A DNA stretch of 10,617 nucleotides from Candidatus Aminicenantota bacterium (GTDB lineage: Bacteria > Acidobacteriota > Aminicenantia > Aminicenantales > UBA8522), in contig JAFGRZ010000258.1 in the NCBI GenBank assembly GCA_016934895.1, forward strand, positions 1 to 10,617, given 5' to 3'. A program made the position numbers and the translations under genes. This document shows, piece after piece, positions 5,901 through 10,617 of the stretch. Within the stretch, counting starts at the first letter, position 1, and the number at the start of each line of letters is the position of its first letter. The notes beneath the pieces are model-generated. The model was not told where the DNA came from. It searched no databases and was given only the letters and a program-made list of their open reading frames with translations.

Positions 5901-8627
5901 TTTTTCAGTGAGCCAGCGGTACCGGCCTCCGATTCCGGCCTGGCGGATCGATCGCCACTCTCTCTTGAAGAGCGTCAGGCTGATTTTTCGACCGGCTTGA
6001 AGGCCGCCGTCCGGATGAGCCGCGATGACCTCGACCTTTTGAACTTCGCCTTTCCGCAAGAATGATGTCGCCGGGCGGAGTCCGATGGAATACTCTCCGC
6101 GGTGGACCACAGTCTGGATGCGGCTGGAGACGGAACGGCGGCTGGGATTGACGACCGTCGCCTCCAGAGTCGCCGAAACGGAATCCTTTTCGCTTTCCGG
6201 GCGAAGAGGATGTCGGATCCTGAACTTCCCTTGGGCGTCGAGCCGCGCTTCTCCGGAGGCCGCCAAGCGACTGTCCTCATGCGCTTCCTCGTTTCCCCAA
6301 TCCAGTTCATTGCCGAAAACATAGCCTGGATGTCCGGGTGGGGAATAGCGCGACCGATTCAAGCGGAGGCGCCAGGACACGGGTTGTCCGGCCATGGCGC
6401 CGCCGAAAAGATAGCTGGAGCGGACCTCGGCGGTGTAATCGCGGCCGAAGACAAAGCTCTCTTTCTCGGCCTTGAGGTGAACCTCGAACTCGGCGGGACG
6501 GAAAGCCTCGATGCGAAACGACCCGGAAAGGACAGGGAGGTTTTCGTCCGGGTCCTTCCGACGAAAAGTAACCCGGATATGATAATTGCCGAGAGCCGCT
6601 TCCGGCGTGGAAATGAAGTCCGAGGCAAAAGAACCGAACGCGTCGAGGGCCGCGGCGCCTTTGAAAACGGTCTTTTGGAAGGGATCGAGGATTTCGCATT
6701 CCACTTCTCTCGCGGCGGGGAGGACCCAGTCGCCCTTCTCTTTGGCGCGGATGATCCCCTTGATATGGACTTCCTCTCCCGCCCGGTAGATCCCTCTTTC
6801 AGTGAAAATGCTCCCCCGGACAGGGAGAGGTTCGGGATTCCAGTCAGAGTCAATCCGGAAGCGGTAAGGATCGATCCCGGTCCCCCAATCGGAGGAAGAA
6901 AGAGCGGTGTCCCGCCCCCATGTCGCAAAGACCCATTGCCGAGGTTCGTCCCAGGCATTCCGGCGGCTCAGCCCCAGCCCTTTCCAACCCGGCGTGCGCA
7001 CCGTGCCCTCCCGGTCTGTCCGGCCTTTCCAAAGGATCCGGTTGGAGTCGTCCCGGATCTCCACATTCGCCTCGGGAACGGGAAGTCCGGATCCAAGCTT
7101 CGTGATCCAGAGGACGTTATTCTCGGCCGAGAACTTGCCGCTGATTCCCAGATCCGTGACCTGAATGAAGGCCTTCAGGTACCGATCCCACCTGTCCTCG
7201 GGCCGCAGAGTATCAATCTGGACAAACACAAACTCCCGTTTGTCAGCCAACACATCATTGATGTCGAGAGGGACGACCCGGCGCTCGTTTTTGGGAGTCT
7301 TCAAAGGCAGCATTTTTTCGACCTGAAAGAAGCCCGGACGCGGAGCGAGCTTCTGGTCCGACCAAAAGATCTTAGGCTGGACGAGGAGAGGGATGATCGT
7401 GTCCTTCGTCAAACGGGCTTCCTGGCAGAAAACGCTCTCGGCATTGAGCACGGAGAGCGGGTATTTCGCCTCCCCCGAAGCCTCCAGGACAGCCGGTCCC
7501 GTGGTCATGGATACGGAGGGAGGATAAGACGCGGTGGAGAACTCGAAGCGCTTCTCCCGGCCGAGAGAATTGCCGAATTCATCGGTGAGCTCGGGCCCGA
7601 CCGTGGCCGTATAACGGGTTTCCGGCATAAGGGGGAGGGACAGATAAAGAACATCGCTGCTATAATCCCATTCCCCGTAGTGTTCGGGGATTTCGAGGGG
7701 CGGGTCGAAGCGGAGATGATCGACGAGGCTCTTGTACATGACGGCATTGGTGAACTTGAACGGCAATTGGTCGGAAGGTCTCAGCTCCGCTTCGTTCGCC
7801 AAGCCTTCAAAGCGGAACTCCCGGAAAGTCTCGAAGCTGAAGACGATGCTCTTTTCCAGAGGGACCGGGCCTTCCTTGGAGCGAAGACCTCGTCGCACCT
7901 CCACAATGTAAGCAAAGCCGGGAGAAAGGCGGACGTCCGGTTCAAGCAGGAGGGCCGCTTCCGGCCGGATATCAAGGGCCTCCTCTTTGAGTCTCTCAGA
8001 TGTCGGATGAGAAACCCGGAAGCCAAGTTTTTTTTCCTTTCCCTGTGGATCAATGGAAACCAGGGAGAGAAAATCGCCGGCCGATTTCCTGTCCATGTCC
8101 TGGTTGAACACCAGGAGGATTGGGGTGTCGAGCCTCAGCCACTTCTGTTTATCCCGAGGATAATGCCTGATCAGCCGCGGGGCGGGCGTCTGGAATGTCC
8201 AGGTGGTATCCGTTTTCAAGGACGAGCCGTCCAGAGCGGTTGTCCCCGCCGGGACGACGGCTTCGACCTTGGTGGCGGATGGGAACCCGCGCTCAGGAGT
8301 GAACGTCAGGATCCGAGAGCCCAGCCAGCGGGTTTTCCCGGAGAAAGGCGGGGTGAATCCCAAGACGGGCTGCCCTTTCCCTTGAGGGAGTGCATCCAGG
8401 GACACCATCGGCCGGTCGAACATGACGACCACGGTCTCCACATCGCGCCGGCTGTGAGCCTGGCCTTGGGGAGTCGCGCTCAGGACGCTGAGGTCTCCCG
8501 AAATCTGCACTAACGGGCGTTGTTCTTCGGAGAGCGGTTCTTTCCCGGCTCTCTTGCACCCGCCGGCAAAAACACCCACCAGAGCGATCAGCCCGATCAA
8601 CAACAGGCCAAGATGATTTTTCCTCAC
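2928..8627 (-). CDS. bacterial alpha-2-macroglobulin lipoprotein (protease trap, YfhM/ECAM-like)
   Basis: This 1,899-residue surface or periplasmic protein belongs to the bacterial alpha-2-macroglobulins, which are cleaved in a bait region and then covalently trap the attacking protease. A hydrophobic signal (residues 6-20) ends at FAGG|C, giving lipidated Cys24; the -3 Ala is a slightly unusual lipobox. Several beta-sandwich domains follow (about 40-590), then the A2M_N/MG region with FTERGIYRAGE (Tyr614). A charged, glycine-rich putative bait stretch lies at about 1150-1190 (GGGG at 1173-1176). The A2M core domain contains AYWNPSL (Trp1202). The thioester motif CLEQ (Cys1410 to Gln1413) opens a helical thioester domain (about 1390-1690), and C-terminal MG/receptor-binding-like domains finish the protein (about 1750-1899). 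It is longer than the roughly 1,650-residue E. coli protein. The start is GTG at 8627-8625, with AAAGGAG 6 bases upstream. Its stop overlaps the pbpC start by 4 bases. Confidence 0.95.
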   Translation of the reverse strand: MRKNHLGLLLIGLIALVGVFAGGCKRAGKEPLSEEQRPLVQISGDLSVLSATPQGQAHSRRDVETVVVMFDRPMVSLDALPQGKGQPVLGFTPPFSGKTRWLGSRILTFTPERGFPSATKVEAVVPAGTTALDGSSLKTDTTWTFQTPAPRLIRHYPRDKQKWLRLDTPILLVFNQDMDRKSAGDFLSLVSIDPQGKEKKLGFRVSHPTSERLKEEALDIRPEAALLLEPDVRLSPGFAYIVEVRRGLRSKEGPVPLEKSIVFSFETFREFRFEGLANEAELRPSDQLPFKFTNAVMYKSLVDHLRFDPPLEIPEHYGEWDYSSDVLYLSLPLMPETRYTATVGPELTDEFGNSLGREKRFEFSTASYPPSVSMTTGPAVLEASGEAKYPLSVLNAESVFCQEARLTKDTIIPLLVQPKIFWSDQKLAPRPGFFQVEKMLPLKTPKNERRVVPLDINDVLADKREFVFVQIDTLRPEDRWDRYLKAFIQVTDLGISGKFSAENNVLWITKLGSGLPVPEANVEIRDDSNRILWKGRTDREGTVRTPGWKGLGLSRRNAWDEPRQWVFATWGRDTALSSSDWGTGIDPYRFRIDSDWNPEPLPVRGSIFTERGIYRAGEEVHIKGIIRAKEKGDWVLPAAREVECEILDPFQKTVFKGAAALDAFGSFASDFISTPEAALGNYHIRVTFRRKDPDENLPVLSGSFRIEAFRPAEFEVHLKAEKESFVFGRDYTAEVRSSYLFGGAMAGQPVSWRLRLNRSRYSPPGHPGYVFGNELDWGNEEAHEDSRLAASGEARLDAQGKFRIRHPLRPESEKDSVSATLEATVVNPSRRSVSSRIQTVVHRGEYSIGLRPATSFLRKGEVQKVEVIAAHPDGGLQAGRKISLTLFKREWRSIRQAGIGGRYRWLTEKDDIEVATEQVRTSGEAVKVIFTPQKTGFYYLLASGTDDLKNRITTATYFYVSGPDYVPWERRDDDSIELIADAENYRPGQKARILVKSPYEKAKALVTIEREFVLDSRVLDIESTSSQIEVPIGSEHIPNIFVSVLLVQGRTSGPSAEGSRDLGEPSFKIGYVNLRVDPAEKRLTVEILEERKEYKPKESVSLKFKVRDNAGAGCPASLAVAVVDVGVLNLIGYQTPDPFSEFYGERPLSVRTSETRIHVVGQRDYGEKGEDTGGGGEGQAAVLKGGLAEVVLRGDFRTTAYWNPSLSSDESGEAEVTFRLPDNLTTFRIMAVAQTKDSRFGGGETTFRVSKRLLLQAALPRFARVGDAFEGGVLVHNSSQHQGDVLLSVSASGIRMTDSQADRRFNLGSGESREVLYSFRADEPGRASFRFRAVMGEESDGLELEIPLHLPRPTETVALFGETRESAEETIAVPTDVFPESSRIEIQAASSALLSLTGSVDGLMDFPYLCLEQRLSALLAFVLAPQVLLDFGLTRLKPEELRRTVRTGLGEIFAYQRDGGGFGLWPESRKEVPFLTGYALLTLLKAADGGYAVEQDRLERGLHYLDRFLREKWNPEQWPFTPGDWETSRALALYVLSLANRPQPAFAETLFNGRENLPLFGKTLLLKALYYGKGSPEARNTLIQELLNAIKVTPESAHFEEDEGRESRWIYASNTRTTAFILQTLVEIGSDHPSLSSIARWLVAQTRSPREFSTQEHFFVFYALNEYYRQIEGPGGDLHGKIALAGQTVIEGEFERDRRRLKRAGIPLSELGIETGGEWALRAEKKGDGILYYGARMTYAPRGALPARDEGIAVLKRFASLDGKTLETVPPGALVVVTVEVAVPRESLFVVVDDPLPAGLEAVNPEFLTESAEARRILEAAGLSPAWPWWRGFNHIEMHDDRVLLFADSLPPGVHSHRYLARALSSGLFVMPGTVAKEMYAPEVFGRSLEKTVRVARLP

Positions 8628-8633
8628 GATCCG

Positions 8634-8640
8634 CTCCTTT
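8634..8640 (-). promoter_or_regulatory. Shine-Dalgarno for the alpha-2-macroglobulin GTG start
   Basis: On the minus strand these bases read AAAGGAG and end 6 bases before a GTG at 8627-8625. No nearby in-frame ATG fits the signal peptide, so this site decides the start: translation from GTG gives a short basic n-region (RKNH) followed directly by the hydrophobic core. Confidence 0.75.
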
Positions 8641-8647
8641 CTCCGCT

Positions 8648-8676
8648 ATCATACTATGAGAGATTGCCACTCTCAA
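8648..8676 (-). promoter_or_regulatory. predicted sigma70-type promoter of the macroglobulin-pbpC-ridA operon
   Basis: On the minus strand, TTGAGA (8676-8671) is followed by 17 bases and then TATGAT (8653-8648). Each hexamer matches the consensus at 5 of 6 positions, with optimal spacing. The expected transcription start is near 8641, so the leader would be only about 14 bases and would begin essentially at the Shine-Dalgarno. It is the only strong promoter-like sequence in the 160-base gap and would drive all three downstream genes. Confidence 0.65.
8657..8675. repeat. inverted repeat between -35 and -10, possible operator
   Basis: TGAGAG (8657-8662) and its complement CTCTCA (8670-8675) flank a 7-base centre. 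The repeat fills the spacer of the predicted promoter and overlaps its -35 box, a position where a bound repressor would block RNA polymerase or a MerR-type activator could act. No regulator gene lies in the window. With 6-base arms, chance occurrence is possible. Confidence 0.35.
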
Positions 8677-8787
8677 GCAAGACAGGGCGGATCTGTGAAC
8701 GAAGGTGGCACGGACGGGCGGATGAACCCATCCCCCGACCCTCAACGGAGAGAGAACCCGATCGGGAGCAAGGCCGATGGCGGCTGA

Positions 8788-10242
8788 TCAGGCGAGTTCG
8801 CTGAGGGCGGTCGTCAGAAAATGCCAGAATTTCTCGACAGAGCCGGTATGGACTCGTTCTTCGGGAGAGTGAGGGTGTTCGATCGTCGGCCCGAAAGAGA
8901 TCATGTCCATGCCGGGATATTTTTCTCCGATGATCCCGCACTCCAGTCCGGCATGAACGGCTTTGACCTCAGGCTCTTTGCCGAAGACCTTCTGATAGAC
9001 TTCTCCAAGCCTCTTCACGAGAACAGACTGCAGGTTCGGCTCCCATCCGGGATATCCCCCGGTTTGATTGACCCGGGCGCCGGCCAACTCGGCGGCGGCC
9101 TTGATGTTCTGGCGCACCGCCGTTAAAGCCGAAGCCACCGAGCTCCGGCTGCTGCAAATGATCTGCGCTTTGGTTTTTTCGCAATGGACGATGGCCAGGT
9201 TGGACGAGGTTTCCACCAGACCTGCGATCTCCGGATGCATGCTGATGACTCCATGAGGGAGGGTGAAGAGCAGCCGGACGAGTCTCGTCTGAGAATCCGT
9301 AGTCAAGGGGTTGTCCTTGCCCGGAGCGATTTTCTCAAAGCCAAACTGGGCTTCGGTTTCGACGACCTTGAATTCGTTTTGAATCTTGGCGAACGCGTCA
9401 TTGAAGAAAGCCTGCATTTTTTTGGCACTGGAGCGATCGACATAGAGGTCCGCCGACGCTTCCCGGGCGATGGCGTTCCTCTTGTTGCCGCCTTCGATCC
9501 GGATGAGTTCGAACTTGAACTTCTCTTCGGCTTGGCAGAGAAGCCGGGCCAGGAGACGGACGGCATTCCCCCGCCCCTGATTGATATCCAGCCCGGAGTG
9601 CCCGCCGCGGAAACCGAACAACCGAACCCGATAGAGCTCTTTCAGGCGCCGCCGCTTTCTCTTGAGAGGCAGCCAGATCTCGGAATCGCCTCCTCCCGAG
9701 CAGCCGATCGTGAACGTCCCCTCCTCCTCGCTGTCCAGGTTGAGGAGCCTCGTTCCCCGCAGGAATTTCTTGCCCAGGCGGTTGGCCCCGGTCAAGCCGG
9801 TTTCCTCGTCCACCGTGAACAGGAACTCAAGGGGCCCATGGGCCAGCGTCTGATCTTCCATCACCGCCAGGGACGCCGCGACACCGATGCCGTTATCCGA
9901 GCCGAGGGTGGTCCCCTTGGCATGGACCCAATCGCCGCTCATTTCAGGAGCGATGGGATCTTTCGAAAAATCGTGGTGGATGTCGGAATTTTTCTCACAA
10001 ACCATATCGAGATGTCCCTGAAGGATGACTCCTTCCGCCTTCTCGTGCCCCGGGGTGGCCGGTTTGGCGACGACCACGTTCCCGACCCTGTCCCGGTCCC
10101 AGGAAAGACCGTTTTTCTTGGCGACGGAAATGATATAGTCCCCCAAAGCGCGCTCGTTCCCGGAGCAATGAGGGATCCTCAGTATTTCCGAGAAATGCTT
10201 CCATAACAACGCCGGCTTGAGCTTGGCCAAAACATCGGACAT
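8788..10242 (-). CDS. pepD: aminoacyl-histidine dipeptidase (PepD-like, M20 family metallopeptidase)
   Basis: The 484-residue cytoplasmic enzyme hydrolyses dipeptides, in E. coli notably Xaa-His substrates such as carnosine, using two zinc ions. E. coli PepD is about 485 residues long, and each metal or catalytic residue appears here with a constant offset of three: His77 and Asp79 in GHLDMV, bridging Asp116 in LGSDNG, Glu146-Glu147 in VDEETG, Asp170 in NLDSEEEG and His458 in HPHSPEE. A central lid/dimerisation domain separates the two halves. No signal peptide is present. The ATG at 10242 is preceded by GGAGG, 5 bases upstream; longer in-frame extension adds nothing family-like. The gene is divergent from galK and followed by the separately promoted macroglobulin operon. 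Peptide scavenging is the likely role; exact dipeptide preference cannot be read from sequence. Confidence 0.95.
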   Translation of the reverse strand: MSDVLAKLKPALLWKHFSEILRIPHCSGNERALGDYIISVAKKNGLSWDRDRVGNVVVAKPATPGHEKAEGVILQGHLDMVCEKNSDIHHDFSKDPIAPEMSGDWVHAKGTTLGSDNGIGVAASLAVMEDQTLAHGPLEFLFTVDEETGLTGANRLGKKFLRGTRLLNLDSEEEGTFTIGCSGGGDSEIWLPLKRKRRRLKELYRVRLFGFRGGHSGLDINQGRGNAVRLLARLLCQAEEKFKFELIRIEGGNKRNAIAREASADLYVDRSSAKKMQAFFNDAFAKIQNEFKVVETEAQFGFEKIAPGKDNPLTTDSQTRLVRLLFTLPHGVISMHPEIAGLVETSSNLAIVHCEKTKAQIICSSRSSVASALTAVRQNIKAAAELAGARVNQTGGYPGWEPNLQSVLVKRLGEVYQKVFGKEPEVKAVHAGLECGIIGEKYPGMDMISFGPTIEHPHSPEERVHTGSVEKFWHFLTTALSELA

Positions 10243-10283
10243 GTTCACCTCCGCAGGAATCGGTCCAAAGAGAACCCTCCTGA

Positions 10284-10312
10284 ATGATGCCACAAACATA
10301 CATCCAATTCAA
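10284..10312 (-). promoter_or_regulatory. weak candidate pepD promoter
   Basis: On the minus strand, TTGAAT (10312-10307) and CATCAT (10289-10284) are separated by 17 bases, each matching consensus at 4 of 6 positions. The implied transcription start near 10277 would give a leader of about 35 bases containing GGAGG before the ATG. It is the best pair I found, but it is weak. Confidence 0.3.
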
Positions 10313-10332
10313 GCGGCCTTTGCGGCGAATTG
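10305..10332. repeat. inverted repeat in the divergent pepD-galK control region
   Basis: CAATTC (10305-10310) and GAATTG (10327-10332) form a perfect 6-base inverted repeat separated by 16 bases. One arm overlaps the candidate pepD -35 box and the other overlaps the galK -35 box. This geometry would suit one dimeric regulator controlling both genes, but the arms are short and AT-rich -35 sequences resemble each other by nature. Confidence 0.35.
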
Positions 10333-10358
10333 ACTTTTCGCCTCGGATTCCCTAGAAT
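10330..10358 (+). promoter_or_regulatory. predicted sigma70-type promoter of galK
   Basis: TTGACT (10330-10335) and TAGAAT (10353-10358) are separated by exactly 17 bases, each matching consensus at 5 of 6 positions. Transcription would start near 10365, only about 8 bases before the ATG at 10373, leaving no room for a Shine-Dalgarno. Confidence 0.6.
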
Positions 10359-10372
10359 GCCCCTACTTTCCC

Positions 10373-10617
10373 ATGGACGATTCCAAAATCGATCTCTTCT
10401 CGAGGATTTTTCATTCACGTCCACAGATCCTGGCCTCAGCCCCGGGACGGATTAACATCATCGGTGAGCACACCGATTACAATAGCGGATATGTTCTTCC
10501 GGCGGCCATCCATCTGAGGACGTATTTTCTGGCGGCTCCGCGGAGGGACAAGACGGTTCGCATCTGGGCCGATGATTTTCAGCAGGAAGAAAGCTTCGGT
10601 CTCGAAACGATCTCCCC
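10373..10617 (+). CDS. galK: galactokinase, N-terminal part (runs off the window)
   Basis: The first 81 codons of a GHMP-superfamily kinase are present. The galactokinase signature APGRINIIGEHTDYN lies at residues 23-37, followed by SGYVLPAAI, both closely matching GalK. The enzyme phosphorylates alpha-D-galactose at C1 in the Leloir pathway, in the cytoplasm. The ATG at 10373 places the signature at nearly the same distance from the start as in E. coli GalK; an upstream in-frame stop at 10331-10333 and the absence of another ATG support it. No Shine-Dalgarno precedes it. The nucleotide-binding GLSSS-type motif and catalytic Asp lie beyond the edge, so a related sugar kinase such as an N-acetylgalactosamine kinase cannot be fully excluded. 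Confidence 0.9.
   Translation, partial: MDDSKIDLFSRIFHSRPQILASAPGRINIIGEHTDYNSGYVLPAAIHLRTYFLAAPRRDKTVRIWADDFQQEESFGLETIS

Larger units (their letters stand above)
8628..8787. other. intergenic region between pepD and the macroglobulin gene
   Basis: These 160 bases hold the predicted macroglobulin promoter and Shine-Dalgarno in the half nearest that gene. The half nearest pepD contains an imperfect hairpin (8716-8736) and a perfect CCCGATCGGG palindrome (8757-8766), neither with a T-tract. No small open frame with a ribosome-binding site was evident. The gap and the internal promoter suggest that pepD is transcribed separately. Confidence 0.6.

Noticed and set aside
6102..8513. An 803-codon open frame on the plus strand, antisense to the macroglobulin gene
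   Set aside because: Its translation has no recognisable domain and is rich in Arg, Gly, Pro and Asp runs typical of the reverse frame of GC-rich coding DNA; the opposite strand encodes a clear family member throughout.
8716..8736. Hairpin GGGcGGATG-aacc-CATCCCCC downstream of pepD as an intrinsic terminator
   Set aside because: The stem has a bulge and no T-rich tract follows it on the minus strand, so terminator activity cannot be supported.
8757..8766. Perfect palindrome CCCGATCGGG as an operator
   Set aside because: It lies close behind the pepD stop and far upstream of the macroglobulin promoter; a single 10-base palindrome in GC-rich DNA is expected by chance.

Overview
The window carries a compact, moderately GC-rich Gram-negative bacterial segment. 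An outer-membrane lifestyle is suggested by a periplasmic-type lipoprotein alpha-2-macroglobulin paired with penicillin-binding protein 1C, an arrangement known from diderm bacteria. The lineage cannot be fixed from the sequence; something in or near Acidobacteriota/Aminicenantes is only a guess. No RNA gene, CRISPR array, insertion sequence or phage gene was seen.

Layout. At 1-111 (+) lies the last 36 codons of a DegT/DnrJ/EryC1/StrS-type aminotransferase. Converging on it is a minus-strand cluster read from right to left: a 1,899-residue alpha-2-macroglobulin lipoprotein (8627-2928, GTG start), a complete penicillin-binding protein 1C (2931-679, overlapping the previous gene by ATGA) and a RidA-family protein (653-180, 25 bases after pbpC). 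A strong sigma70-like promoter (TTGAGA-17-TATGAT) sits just upstream of the macroglobulin gene. Next, also on the minus strand, is a separate gene for a PepD-type M20 dipeptidase (10242-8788). Finally a galactokinase gene begins at 10373 (+) and runs off the right edge. galK and pepD are divergent and share a 130-base intergenic region.

How the genes work together. In the E. coli yfhM-pbpC pair, the macroglobulin is thought to trap proteases that enter the periplasm through a damaged wall, while PBP1C repairs peptidoglycan. Here the thioester CLEQ and all glycosyltransferase and transpeptidase motifs are intact, so both proteins look active. The unusual member is the third gene. Its RidA domain is preceded by an in-frame export-signal-like segment, and each of the two possible starts has its own strong Shine-Dalgarno sequence. 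It could therefore yield an exported form, a cytoplasmic form, or both. pepD and galK look like ordinary housekeeping and catabolic genes.

The most interesting points are the possible dual-localised RidA in an envelope-defence operon, the -35-overlapping inverted repeat between pepD and galK, and the very short, Shine-Dalgarno-free predicted leader of galK.
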